Counted from the first letter of the stretch, positions 12,016 through 23,895 are shown. The stretch: 64,000 nucleotides of DNA from Castanea sativa (GCF_040712315.1 NC_134015.1:22445614-22509613); one strand, 5' to 3'. Numbers and translations are program-made. The notes: generated from the letters alone by a model not told the origin.

Positions 12016-13135
12016 AAAAGGACATCTAAATACTACTGAATGTGCATTGCATGTGACACACGTTTTCAAAAAGGCCCACGTGATGGGCCTGCGTACATGA
12101 TTTATATGCATGGGACATCACCCAGCATCAAAGTAGTGCCACACACTGCAAATATCTTTGACGACATAGTAGCCCTCTTCGAAGCTAATCAATCCTGATC
12201 TGTCGTGTGCAAGTGGGTTACCAATTTTTTCTACCACATATTGGAAAGAATCCAAAACACAAAAATATTTTAGTCATATCTGCTTGAGCAAAATAATGAA
12301 ATTGCTCATGGCTGCCCTGTATGTGACACGTAACAAAAGTCTAGACTCTAGAGACGCATTCATACACGCACTTTGTTATAATTGGTATGTATGTCAATAG
12401 CGGTGGATCTAAATATTTAACTTTGAGGAGGCCAAATTAAAATGTGATGGTTAAATTATTTACATATTATATATATTATGTTATATATTAGAGTGAAAAA
12501 TCATATTCAGTTAGTTCTCAAGACCTTGTAAGACCAATGAGGTCTTAATTAAGCTCGAAACTCCTAATCAATATTTTGAGCTCCAAATGATTCTTCTTTG
12601 TAATTACTTGATGTATGTGGAATGAGAGATTATACATACTTGGGGGGAATAGTCATATTATCTTATAAGCCTTTTCAACATAAAAATGAAATATTTAATA
12701 AACTAATAAACGTACAACAAAATGTATCAATTGAACTCAATAGATATTTGTTAAATTATGAAAATATTACGTTGTTTACATATCTTTGATAAAAAAAAAT
12801 GAAGAATAATATAAAAATTGACATATCTCGTCTTAATCTCTTATGTATAGGGGTAAAAGAAAAATGTGGATTTATTTGAATTTATGGTTGAGTCGTGAAA
12901 GAACTAGGTCATTTTAGTCTTATTTTATTTTATTTTAGTGTTTTAATTGGCTGAAAAGTTAAGAGTTGAAACAGTATTGTGGGTTATAATCTATTACAAA
13001 AGAAAGTTTAATGATGCAATTTAGGAGATCATACTAAAAATTATCTTTACACAAGTATAAATAAATTTTGAAAGCACCACTTAATATTTATATGAAAAAA
13101 TTAGAAATATACTTATGATTTAAAAATTTTCATGT
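12016..13135. other. no gene seen; repeat-end fragments
   Basis: AT-rich sequence. At about 12403 the string GCGGTGGATC...GAGGAGGCC resembles the left ends of hAT-like repeats elsewhere in the window, but no partner end was identified. Confidence 0.5.
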
Positions 13136-13226
13136 AAGAGCAAAGCCAGGAATTTATGTTTTGAGGGGACCAAGTTGTGGCACTAATATGTTTATCAAGA
13201 CAACCCTCATATACATACATACATAC

Positions 13227-13316
<90 letters not shown>

Positions 13317-13328
13317 GTCTTTTTTTAT

Positions 13329-13382
<54 letters not shown>

Positions 13383-14079
13383 CATACACACTTTTTTATT
13401 TGATAAGTTATATATATACACACCTATAAAATAAAAAAAAATAAAAAAAGAGCTTAGTATTTTCAATCAAATTGTGTTTGATGACAATATTTCATAAAAT
13501 AAAATTCATTTTTTCCATTTTCATAGTGAAATTTTTTTTAAAAGTTTCATTTTAAACACAAATTATAAAATTTTATACTAAAGTAAGTAAAAAATCATTT
13601 AATTGAACTAATGAATAAATTTTCAAAACCATGAATGATTTAAAACTTGGAGGAATAAGTTAAGCTCCAAACATATTTGAAATTATCTTGCTCTAACCTA
13701 TTATGTGGCAACTAAAGACACATTTCATGTGTAATTTTAGTAATAAGATTTTTTTAATGAGTCAATAACTTGTTAATCGCCACATAACGAGTTAAAAAAG
13801 ATAGATTCAAACATGTTTAATGCCAAATTTTATCAAATATTTAACAGATATTATAGCACATTTTACAATAAAAAATAATTGCAAAAAATAAAGTTATATC
13901 TCTATAACTATTAGACAAATTTTTTTTTTCAAGAGCATCATTGTACTAATTCAAATATTTGGGGGGTCAACTCTTATTTTTATAGACTAAATTTTGAAAA
14001 TATTAAAATAACAATCTATATATATATATATATGTAAAAAAAAAAATTCAAAAATTTGGAAACATAGCTCGGCCCCTGA
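13136..14079 (+). mobile_element. hAT-like non-autonomous repeat, copy 1 of 3
   Basis: Begins near GCAAAGCCAGGAATTT and ends near AGCTCGGCCCCTG. Shared blocks with copies at 15998-16565 and 23116-23895 are GTTTGAGGGG, TATTTGATAAGTTATATATA, GCATCATTG.ACTAATTCAAATATTTGG and TATAGACTAAA.TTTGAAA.TA, all in the same orientation. No ORF beyond microsatellite translation. The hAT assignment is inferred from the GGGCGGAGCC-like ends. Confidence 0.55.
13213..13382. repeat. compound microsatellite (TACA)n(TA)n(AG)n...(AC)n(TA)n
   Basis: (AG) of about 37 units at 13241-13315, (AC)n at about 13333-13361, (TA)n at about 13362-13382. The arginine/glutamate and serine/leucine reading frames here are artefacts of the repeat. 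Confidence 0.95.
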
Positions 14080-15200
14080 TATCAAAGGTTTTGAGAGTAT
14101 ACCCCTGGCCCTTAGTCAGGTCAAATGGTGATTAAATTAATTTTCACGGACCAATGGTATATAATGTCAATGTGCAAATTATAAAATTTAATAACACATT
14201 GATTAATGTGCAAGTTATGTTAAAATGTGTGACAAAATATGTTTCCAAATAAAAACTCAGCTCCTAAAACAAGAACCATTACTTTCTCAAAAAAAAAAAA
14301 AAAACCATTATTGAGTTAATCCTTTCGTAGGACACCTTTATAACTCCAGCACTATCATTGCACCTCTTCATAATATCCCTGCATCCACAGCGTTCTCAAA
14401 TTCTCCTTCAGCCTTTTCTTTCATTTATTCGACCCCAACCCGTATCATTTCACGCAGTCATTATGTCCAACCCAAGTGCTTCCGAAAAGAACTCCACAAT
14501 CCAAGTCCAAGAGAAGTCCTAGACAATTGCGTTTCAAGTTGAGTCCAGATCAGCTCCAGTACCTTGGTCCACTGGCCTCTGCGACTGCTTTGAAGACGTC
14601 CCAAATTTTAGAAACTTAAACCCTTTCACATAGCAAAAATAAGACGTCTAGGTTTTAAACTCCCGTAAGTAGCAAATTACTAAAAAAATTACTAACTTTA
14701 CAAGAGAAAATATTCTCTCACACTCATATTACATTCACTATTTTACAAAATATTCACATCCGCTAATATATGCGTGTATTTTGAAAGGCAAAATTAGGAA
14801 AATATTCACATTTTAAATGTAGAGAGTATGTTTGCCCGATTGATTACTAGTATTTTTCTTTTTCACAGGTTGCATAACATGGTTGTGCCCGTGTATTACT
14901 TTTGGGCGAATTGCAGAGATCGTAGATGGAAGATCATCGTGTAAGTATGGTGAATTTGGTTCCAGTGATTAGATGTATTAGGCTTATAATGGTGATGGTA
15001 ATTGGTGTGATTGATTGTTAATAAGTGGGGAGGTGACTTGCATTGCAGCTTGTGCTGCTAGCGGAGCGGTGTACACATTAATTTCAATTTTGACTGGTTG
15101 TGGATGTTTGTACTCGTGCTTCTATCGCTCCAAATTGAGGCAGCAGTACAGGTTCGGGGAGAAACCTTGTGGGGATTGCTTGGTTCATTGGTGCTGTGAG

Positions 15201-15795
15201 CAAGGAAGTCAATACCGTACGGAGGCTGTACCGGTTTGGCCACCGGTACGATATATTTCGGATACCGGTTAATACCGTTGTACTGTTTCAGGTTTACCTC
15301 TATTTTATATATATATACACACACATACACACCAAAATCTCTAGAACCATGTTTATAAACATATAATATTTCACTTATATTATAGTAAATATAAAAGTTT
15401 ATCATAAAACATTACCTTAATTCAGAACAAATTATTCATAATTTTAGACTTTAGTAACAATTAAAAGAAAAAAAAAAAAAACATAATCTAAAAAATAGAA
15501 AGCTTAATTGTTCATTGCATACTAAGAAAATAAATAATACTAATAAGTTAATGTAAATAAGTTAACATTATGCCCTTACAAAAATTCAAAAATTACAAAA
15601 CTAAAAAAAAAAAGTTTTTTTCTGTACCGGCCGGTACGCCCGATACCGGCCAGTATTGCCCGAAATTGGCAAGTATGGCCGGTACAGACGATATTTTTTC
15701 CGGTACAATATAGAAGTGTATCGGTACCAATGTACTGGCCGGTACGGTATGTACCGGCTGGTACGGCCGGTGCCGGTACAACATCAACCACCCTA
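15201..15795. mobile_element. 595-bp hAT-type element inserted in exon 3 of the PCR pseudogene
   Basis: Flanked by GCTGTGAG (15193-15200) and GCTATGAG (15796-15803), an 8-bp duplication with one mismatch; removing element plus one copy restores the exon reading seen in the intact paralogue. Ends CAAGGAAGTCAATACC and, reverse complemented, TAGGGTGGTTGATGTT are loosely inverted. Subterminal regions are packed with CCGGTAC / GGCCGGTAC motifs on both sides, likely transposase-binding repeats. No coding capacity. Confidence 0.8.
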
Positions 15796-15997
15796 GCTAT
15801 GAGTCATGTGCCTTGTGCCTTGTGCCTTGTGCCAAGAGTATCGTGAACTCAAAAGCCGCGGATTCGACATGACCATTGGTAAAATATGCCCCATCCAGAA
15901 GATCATACCTAGTGCTTTGGGTGCATGCATAAGAAATATTAGATACTTTTATCCTCTTTGCACATTGAAATACATACACGCATATGCATGCATATAC

Positions 15998-16565
15998 AAG
16001 GGCGGAGTTAGAAATTTTTGTTTGAGAGTACCACGTTGCAATACTAATATATTTATCAAAATAACTCCTATGTACATATATATACACACACACTTTTTTT
16101 GTTATATACACACACATATATATACACACTTTTTTATTTAATAAGTTATATATATAAACACACCAAACAAAACTTGGAGGAATAAATTAGTCTCCAAACA
16201 TATTTGAAACTATCTTGCTCTAACCTATTATATATGTGGCAACTAAAGATACATTTCATGTATAATTTTAGTGCCAATATTTTTTTAATGAGTCAATGAC
16301 TTGTTAATCACTATATAACGGGTTAAAAAAGATAGATTCAAACATGTTTGATGCCAAATTAACTTTATCAAAAATATTTAATAGATATAAAAGTACATTT
16401 TACAATAAAAAATATAATTGTGAAAAATAAAGTTATATCTTCATAACTATTAGAATGATTATTTTTTTTAAGAGCATCATTGGACTAATTCAAATATTTG
16501 GAAAGGCCAACTCTTATTTTTATAGACTAAATTTTGAAAATATTAAAATAATTATACATTTTTTT
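15998..16565 (+). mobile_element. hAT-like non-autonomous repeat, copy 2 of 3 (in pseudogene intron 3)
   Basis: Starts near GGGCGGAGTTAGAAATTTTTG and shares the internal blocks of the 13136-14079 copy through TTTGAAAATATTAAAATAAT. The right end is not clear. It lies between exons 3 and 4 of the PCR pseudogene and contains (TA)/(AC) microsatellites. Confidence 0.5.
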
Positions 16566-17262
16566 TAAAACCCTGTCAGCACATAAACACATGTATATAC
16601 TCACATTTGTATGCGTAGACATAATGTACTCTATATAATATTGTACAACTAATACTTATTGAATTACAATAGTTGTAAAATATTAATGTACTCTATATAT
16701 ACTTATTGAATTAATTATTGAATTACATTATCTTATTACAAGCTAATACTTGTAAAATATAAGGATCATTGGAGATCTAAAATATTTCATAATAAATTGT
16801 TTAAATTTTAAGTTTTGAGTAACAATAGTTACTTGATGTTAGGTTGAACCATAATCATAAACTGTTTTATGATTATGTTCAAAACTTATTTCAAATATGT
16901 TTTCCGAATTTATTTATAGACCGAATTGAAATTGCCAGGCGTTAAAAAAATGTTGTATTGCTGATATATGTTACTTGAACTAAAAGAGATGTCCTTTTCA
17001 TAAGGGATTGGGGGTAACATATATTATGGATGCAATCCTATAAACGACGCCTTACTTAATTTATCTATATAAGAAATAGGGGAAACAAAATTAAAGAATC
17101 TGTTGTACAGTAAAAAAGAGTTGAATCTTTTCATTAAAAAATAAAAGAGTTAATCTACGTACCTAGAAAAAATATATAAAATAAAATAAATGATAATATT
17201 TTTCTAGTTTTTATTCTTGATTATCATTTTAATTTTTTTTTTTTTGTTTTTTAATTATTTAG
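16566..17262. other. remaining intron 3 of the PCR pseudogene
   Basis: AT-rich sequence ending in a T-rich tract and the acceptor TTTAG before exon 4. I see no other feature. Confidence 0.5.
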
Positions 17263-18429
17263 GCTGGCAAGGAAATGTGAAGCAACAGACTCCCGGAGTG
17301 ATGGCTCTAACAGCTCCAATGGCTGAAAGATGCATGAGCCGATAGAATGCACCAAAAATTATTTTAATGCACTAAAAGTCTATTTTAATTTGTTGTTTGA
17401 TAATAATTTATTGTCCTTTGGGTCATGCCATATTATATATTTTTTTAATTCTGGATTTAGCATATATATGTGAATTAATAATTTTGCTGTATTAATTAAG
17501 CAAACACCCAAGGCTATGTTGTATTAATTAAGCAAACCCTAAAGGAATAAGGGGATATTTGGGTAGTGGGTGCATTGGTCTAGTGTGTGATGTAAATCTT
17601 AAGTTTAATTTATTGTCACTATCTATTCATGAGATTTTTGGGATATCTCGTAGGGAGTGGAATAATTTAACTAAAAACTTGAGACAACACTTCCTTAGAT
17701 TAAAAAAAAAAATTTGAATTAAAGGATAAAAGATTGTAGAAAAAGAGTAAAAGCAAGAAGCAATCTTGCCCCTCAAAGAGTTGGATCGATGAACAGTGAT
17801 GATGGGCAGCATGTGGAGGAATCTTGCTCCACATGATGCCCCAAGGCCATGGTAGAGATGGGCCATGATGGGCAAAGATGGTTTTGATGATGATAGGCAG
17901 CAGCAGGTGGTGCTGACCCTAGGTGGTGGTGCATGGCATTGGTGGCTTAGTTTTTGGTTCCTTATGTGTGAGCTTGGTGCATAAATGAGATGTTCCTTAG
18001 TTTTTGGTTACTTAGTTTCAGGCATCGACCTCAAAATGAGATGTTCTTGTGCGTAAATGATCAAATGTTATGAAATATAAGAAGCCAAATGAAAAGTTTC
18101 AAAGTTATGTAATCAGGTTTTGTGAGAGGTCATATATACATATTTCTATAATTAAGATTGGTCACTCTTCCTAGTGCTAATTGTGTATGTCTTGGTTGAA
18201 TTGATCATTGAAGTTTCACATTAGACAAAGGACTATCTCATTTTTGATATCCACACACATCACACTTGTTTATATTCAATGAATGCCTTATTCATTTGTG
18301 TGATTGTACTTAATTAAATGTGTTGCACATGCTCAATCATATGTTGATCAAACACAAAAAGATTTTTGAGTATTTTTAGTTGTTTTTTAAAAGTATTTTG
18401 TTTCAAAAAGTTCAAAAATTCAAAAATTG

Positions 18430-18775
18430 TGCAACTCTATTTTGGTGACTCACTCGTGGGTCAAGCCAGTCACGAGCTTACTTAGAAGCTCTCGCGACTC
18501 TCTAGCGAGTCAGTCCTTGAGTCGTGGAAATGACTTAGAAAATTTTTCAAAAATTCTGGGTTTTTGGAATTTTCGTGACTCATTTTGGCAACTAGTTCGC
18601 GAGTGAAGCTCCAGTCACGAGCTTACTCAAAAGGATTCATAGGTCCCTTTGCTACTTGCCCGAAAGTGGACATTCCAGTCGCGAAAAACACTTAAACAAA
18701 TTTTTCAAAATTTGTGTAAAGGGATTTTGGCAACTTGCTCGCAACTCATTCCAGTCGCGAAAAACGCGTGTTTTG
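18430..18775. repeat. degenerate direct repeats with TCGCGA/CAGTCGCGA motifs
   Basis: GC-rich motifs such as CTCGCGACTC, CCAGTCACGAGCTTACT (twice), TTCGCGAGTG and CCAGTCGCGAAAAAC (twice) recur between AT-rich spacers containing TTTTTCAAAA. Related TCGCGACTC motifs occur in the LTRs of the same family (about 21630 and 49600-49730). Confidence 0.7.
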
Positions 18776-19553
18776 CACAAATAGGATTAAATCCAAGACA
18801 GTTTCAAAAACTTTTCAGTTTTCCCTCACATCATGTGCACACACATTGTCTTGTCCGCCTCTCCCTCTTCCAAAACCTTCATTTTCACTCACAAAACCTT
18901 CATTTTCTTTATCAATCCTTCATCAATCTTTAAGAAAATGTATGGGTTTTCTTTTATTTCCAAAGTATTTCATGTTTTTGGCCCTAGATTTCTTGGATTT
19001 TGTGTTTATGATGAGATTTGAAAATATGATATTTGAACATGGCTTTGATGATGTTTTGTTGAGTTTGGTTTATGGGTTTTGTTGATTTTTTAAGTATAAT
19101 GCCTATTTTACACGCTCTACATGATACTCATTCATTGTTGTGTTGTGCATATCATGTTCATGATAAAATGTCTCTTAGATGTTTTTGTGTGTCTCTTTGG
19201 ATTCCATGGAATACAAAGGCTGTAGGGGTAATCATGTTTCTTTGATCTTGAAACATCATATGTTTATGTGGTTTTCCACTTTGCCCTAATTTGCACACTT
19301 TTGCATTTGATGCACATGCGCGCGCGCACACACACACACACACTTTGACATGTTTGAGTGCTTATTGTCATGATTCTTGCATGTTTTGATGATTTATGTC
19401 ATCACATGTCAATTTTTTTTTAATTCTTCTGTACATATCTGTTTTTAGGGTGTTAATTCAAAATTTTTGCTTAGGGACTAACTTGTTGCTAATCAAGTTT
19501 GCTGTTCTGTGTGTTTAATCTTGCTTTTTGATATTACATGATATAGCTTAACG

Positions 19554-20650
19554 ATGTCTCCTTTCAAGAAATCTGTTGTGAAAGGCAGTGGCAGCAAGGG
19601 CAAAGAACCCATAATTCATCTTGAAAGCCTCACCCTTAAGTCCAAGAAGACTCGAACATCAACGGGCTTTTATGATGACGAGAAGTTCAGATCATATGCT
19701 GCATCTCAAGCATATGAGAACTATTTCAAAGTTGCCCCCTTTTTGGTAAAACGGGTGGGGGATCAAGCCTCTCTTCTCGATATGAACATTCCTAAATGGT
19801 TCACCACCAAGGATTGGAACTTCCTTCTAACTAGCTTTGCTGAACCATATGAAAATATGGTGAAGGAATTCTATGCCAATGCCAATTCTGAAGGAGATGA
19901 GCTGAAATGTTTTGTTAAAGGAAAGAACTTCACAGTGACACCTTCCTACCTTGCTAACATCTTGCGCATCAACCGGCCAATGTTCCCAAAGCCACCGGTG
20001 TATGATGACTTGAATCTGGAGGAGGACCTATTTCGCGAAACTCTTGGAGATAACTTGGAGTTCTCTCCCAATGGGAAATCAATTAGTGTTTCATACTATC
20101 TACCAAATTGAGGGTGCTCACGAAGATTATATTCCACAACCTCTATCCTCTCTCAAGCACCGGATACATGAATCTCAGTAGAACTTTATTTCTTCATGAC
20201 GTGATTAATGATGAAGAAATTGATATCTGCTCTCATATCTTCCATATTTTAAGCAAAATTGTTGAGAGAAATGCCTCAAGGAACTGCATTCCTTTTTGCT
20301 ACCTCATTTCAAAAATCTTGAAACTCAAAGGTGTTCATCCAATGGAAGATGAGTATCTCTACCCTTAGCCCAGTCCAATCAACATTCGCATTCTCAATGC
20401 TAGCATTGGTCACAGCCGAAAGGGAGTCAAGTAAAAAAGTCATGCTCCTTAAGGTGATACAAACTCTAGTTCACACTCAAATTATGGGAAGTTGGACCAA
20501 TCACTTGCATCTATGCAAGAAATCAGCACCAAAGTTTCCAGTCTAGCATCTATCATGTACTCTCAGCATACCCAGTTTGATACGAAGTTCACATCTCTCC
20601 AAACTCAATTAGACCAAATCCAAAGGATGCTAGAGGAAGATGAGGACTAG
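19554..20650 (+). pseudogene. env-like / putative plant transposon protein ORF
   Basis: The first open stretch (19554-20111, 185 codons) starts MSPFKKSVVKG and contains FYDDEKFRSYAAS, WFTTKDWNFLL, VKEFYANA and a V-G-K / NILRI segment. This is the pattern of the plant transposon protein domain often annotated as envelope-like in Sireviruses. Homology continues in another frame to about 20366, then shifts again; the C-terminal stretch before the TAG at 20648 is a heptad-rich coiled coil (FDTKFTSLQTQLDQIQRML). At least two frameshifts or stops break it. It sits 3' of where pol would be and 12 nt before the polypurine array. Its function in these elements is unknown; I saw no clear signal peptide or membrane anchor. 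Confidence 0.7.
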
Positions 20651-20661
20651 CTATTCCGTAA

Positions 20662-20728
20662 CAAAAAGGGGGAGATGGCTCGTGAAAGGGGGAGTTGCAT
20701 GATAGGGGGAGTTAGGTCAAAGGGGGAG
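20662..20728 (+). repeat. array of four polypurine tracts
   Basis: AAAAAGGGGGAGA, AAAGGGGGAG, AGGGGGAG and AAAGGGGGAG occur within 67 bp just after the env-like stop. The primary tract is 600 bp further on at the LTR. Such tracts prime plus-strand synthesis; repetition is characteristic of Sireviruses. Confidence 0.8.
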
Positions 20729-21334
20729 CATTGGAGATGAAGAGCAAGAGCGGCAAGAAAAGCCGCAGTAAGCTTAATATTTTATTTCATGTCTTTTATA
20801 GTCTATGTTCATATTTCATGGCTTATGTTGTGTACTTGACCATGCTTTAATTTGTACCTTTGCTTTGTAGCTATTTAGTACTTTTAGATTATGTATGCAT
20901 TTTCTTTAGTACTCCACTCTTGTGCCCTTTGTTGGATCTTGTATCCTTGATGCAAATAACTTAGTATTTTTGTATCGGTTGAGTGTTGGACATGCAAATG
21001 ATACTTTGCATTGAGCTTATTAGCTTGCATGTCCGGATGTTCATTCTTTGTGTGAATGATCATTGTGATCACTATTTTTAGTGATTATTCTTGTTTGGTC
21101 AAGCCATGCTTTATTTCTATACTCTTTGTTGCTTGATCACATTGTGCTTGCCCCATATGCATTTCAAGGTTTCTGAATACAATGATATTATTGTGTTATT
21201 GTTTTCAAGTAATTTATTCATATGGTTCAAGAGCTTCATTGAATCTAGAGTTGGGTGTGAGTGAGTTTTGGCAACTATTCCTAACTCACATTTTAAGTCT
21301 AGAGTCTATTTCAGGGTTTTATCAAGGAATAGCT

Positions 21335-21345
21335 AAAGGGGGAGA
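21335..21345 (+). other. primary polypurine tract
   Basis: AAAGGGGGAGA directly precedes the 3' LTR, the expected plus-strand primer site. Confidence 0.8.
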
Positions 21346-21346
21346 T

Positions 21347-22432
21347 TATAAGGTTGAATTTATTCAATCATGTGTTGGCTTTATTCCATGCCAAATTTGC
21401 TTGTAATTTAGGAATTAGATACCTTGTATTTAGGTGGGAATTATGTAAGATTTGTGTGTGAGAGAGTGTGAAGAAATCTCAAGATGTGTGCACTCAAAGG
21501 AGTCTCGCAACTAGCTCACAATTGGCAAGTCGCCAAAGTGGCACACGTGTGAAGCATACAAGGAGCTGAAGGGTCACGACAGCTGGAGCACTATAGGACA
21601 AAAAGTACAGTCTGGCTTGGTAGTTATCTCGCGACTCAAGATTGCGACTAGTTCCAATCACAAGGCCAAGTCGCCAGAATGCCCTGTTTGGATGAAAAAT
21701 GTCTTTTCAAATTCCTCACATACCCTACTATAAATACCCTTATACCCACGAAATGTAGAGAGTTTCTAGAGAGAATTTTGAGAGAGAAACCCTAGAGAAA
21801 ACCAAAATTGACTCATCCACAATCTTAGACATTTGATTCTCCAAATTCTTCTACTCTCACTCTCTCCATTGACATACCCTTGAGAGGTTCATTTGCCAAA
21901 TCCTTATCTCACCATACTTATATCAGTGAGAAGGTATTTTGGTGCTTGGGAAGCAATTCAAAGAGGACCAACTCATTTGGTTGATACAATGGGCTTATTG
22001 CTGGATTTAGTAAGCTAGAGAAGACAAGGTTCGGCGTAACCCAGTTAGAGCAAGAAGCTTGGAAGGCTTAGGTGCATTGGGTAGATTAGGCTTGGAGGGG
22101 CTATTGCTATTTATGTATTCCAACTTCATTCTCTAGTGGATTATTTGACCACTTGGAGGACGGGGAAGAGGTTGTTCACCAAGTACTTCAGTTTCCTCTT
22201 CGATAACACATCATCATGTTATCTTTGTGTTTGCATCTCTCTTCCCTTACTCTTTACCTTTTAATTGCTGCTGTGTTTGTGATTAACTATGTTTTAAAGT
22301 GTTTTACCAATTTGAGTTTAGCATATATTCATCATTCCGCACATATATTGTTTGTGTATAAGCTTCTGTTGGTAATTTTGAAATTGGAGGTCTAAAAGTT
22401 CATTGGTGTTTTATACACTATTTGAACTTTCA
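21347..22432 (+). repeat. 3' LTR of the Sirevirus-type element
   Basis: About 1086 bp from TATAAGGTTG (TG degraded to TA, by analogy to the tract-LTR spacing of the element at 30288) to TTTGAACTTTCA. A diverged relative at 49440-50505 shares TGTGTTGGCTTTATT, AAGGCTTGG-like blocks, the ACACATCATCATGTTATC block and the end CTTTCA. A promoter-like stretch CTATAAATACCC lies at about 21728. Confidence 0.75.
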
Positions 22433-22454
22433 GATGATGATAGAGGCACATGAT

Positions 22455-23115
22455 TCAAATAAGAGGCTGATAGGTGTACAACACAAAAATTGGGGAATAA
22501 TTCTCTCCATGCAATATTCGCAAAAGCCCTATCAATTCTTTATTTGACAAATGCCTCCCTTGGCGAGCCGTCTCTACTGTGCCTTGAAACCCCATATCAA
22601 AAAGGCCACAATGGAGAAGTGTACTGTGGAAGGCTAACATTGGTGCGTGTTGGGGATTCAGCCCAAGTTTCCTTGGAGGATAGAATTTCATTATAGTCTC
22701 CAATACATACCCATGGCAAAGACATACGAGAGTGAAGGTGTCTCAACAAAATCCAAAATTCTTGTTTACGACATTCCTTAGAGTGGCCATAAAAACTAGT
22801 AATTCTCAATGGAGATTTCAGGTCAGAGAGGATAATTGCATCAATATATGGTTTGGGAAGAATGTTTGAATATGTAAATTCACTTCATCTTTCCATAACA
22901 TCGCCATGCCACCCTGTTGAACCTTACAAGGCACAATAGAGACGGCATGGTAATTTAGATCATCCTTGATTTTCCTCATTTCATCGATTGTTTATTTTAC
23001 CTCTATAAGAAACAAGACCTTAGGCATTTTTTCCCTCACCAAATAAGAGAGGACAATGATTGCACAGAGATTCCCAAGCCCCAAAAGTTCTAGCTTATGG
23101 CATTTATTGTGATCA
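22455..23115 (-). pseudogene. LINE ORF2 endonuclease fragment
   Basis: The minus frame from about 23100 reads GLGNLCAI and LVREKMPKVLFLIE, then GGMAMLWK, then FYGHSKECRKQEFWILLRHL, and LPWVCIGDYNEIL near 22690. These are the conserved blocks of the plant L1 apurinic-type endonuclease (N-x-R-G start, E-T/V site, GDYNE with the Asp and Asn of the active site). The initial tryptophan position is a TAG and another TAA follows the VLFLIE block. The ORF stops before RT. Confidence 0.8.
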
Positions 23116-23210
23116 GCGAGGTTGGGGCGTAGCCAAGGGCGAAACCATGAATTTTTGTTTGAGGGGGCCAAGTTTCGGGACTAATGTATTTATTAAGACA
23201 ACCCTCATAT

Positions 23211-23242
<32 letters not shown>

Positions 23243-23895
23243 GTTTTTTTATTATATATACACACATTTTTATTTGATAAGTTATATATATACACTCACC
23301 CAACAAAAAAAAAAAAAAAAAAGAACTTAGTATTTTCAATCAGAGTTATGTTTGATGACGATCTTTATAAAATAAAATTCATTTTTTCCATTTTCATAGT
23401 GAAATTCTTAAAAAGTTTCATTTTAAATACAAATTATCAAATTTTATACTAAAGTAAAAAATCTTTCAATTGAATTAATGAAAATTTCAAAAACAAGCAA
23501 CTAAAGATATTAAAATAAGTTATATTTAAAGTTATCTTACTCTAACCTATTCATGTGTAGTTTTAGTGACAAGATCTTTTTAATGAGTCGATGATTTGTT
23601 AATCGCCACATAATGGGTTAAAAAAGATAAATTGAAACATGTTTGATGCCAAACTTTATCAAATATTTAACAGATGTAAGAGTACATTTTACAATAAAAA
23701 GTAGAATTGTGAAAAATAAAGTTATATTTCTATAACTATTAGACCAGTTTTTTTTTTAAAGCATCATTGGACTAATTCAAATATTTGGGGGGGTAACTCT
23801 TACTTTTATAGACTAAACTTTGAAAGTACTAAAATAATTATATATAATTTTAAAATTTTCAAAATTTGGGGGGCCATGGACGTAGCCTCCACTGT
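23116..23895 (+). mobile_element. hAT-like non-autonomous repeat, copy 3 of 3
   Basis: Starts near GGGGCGTAGCCAAGGGCGA and ends near GGGGCCATGGACGTAGCCTCC, with the same internal blocks as the copies at 13136 and 15998. It separates LINE ORF1 from the LINE endonuclease. CGTAGCC occurs at both ends but I could not decide whether it is terminal repeat or target duplication. Confidence 0.55.

Larger units (their letters stand above)
14463..17345 (+). pseudogene. PLAC8 / PLANT CADMIUM RESISTANCE family pseudogene
   Basis: Four exon equivalents match the intact gene at 46657. Exon 1 is 14463 to about 14612, ending [18 protein letters not shown]. Exon 2 is 14869-14940 (72 nt, same length as the intact gene), [18 protein letters not shown]. 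Exon 3 is 15049-15200 resuming at 15804-15878. Exon 4 is 17263-17345, GWQGNVKQQTPG to a stop. Acceptors and the exon 2 and 3 donors are canonical. Damage: an in-frame TAG at 14520; the exon 1 donor GT lost (AAATTTTAG where AATTGTAAG is expected); a hAT insertion in exon 3; and a 7-bp unit (TGTGCCT) present three times instead of once, adding 14 nt and shifting frame. The intact family places small Cys-rich proteins in the plasma membrane, linked to metal export and cell-size control. Exon 1 is much shorter than in the intact gene. Confidence 0.9.
17900..22432 (+). mobile_element. 3' portion of a Sirevirus-type Ty1/copia retrotransposon
   Basis: In order on the + strand: non-coding sequence with TCGCGA-type repeats, an env-like ORF (19554-20650), four AAAGGGGGAG-type polypurine tracts (20662-20728), a fifth tract abutting the LTR (21335-21345), and a 3' LTR ending at 22432. 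An extra ORF between pol and the 3' LTR plus multiplied polypurine tracts are known Sirevirus features. No gag, integrase or RT is present upstream, so the element is 5' truncated; the left limit near 17900 is a guess. Confidence 0.7.

Noticed and set aside
15058..15405. 115-codon minus-strand frame over the PCR pseudogene exon 3
   Set aside because: Antisense to a clear PLAC8 exon and to the hAT element; no similarity.
18649..19085. Overlapping frames of 94-116 codons
   Set aside because: Non-coding Sirevirus region; frames are Ser/Phe-rich and lack conserved blocks.
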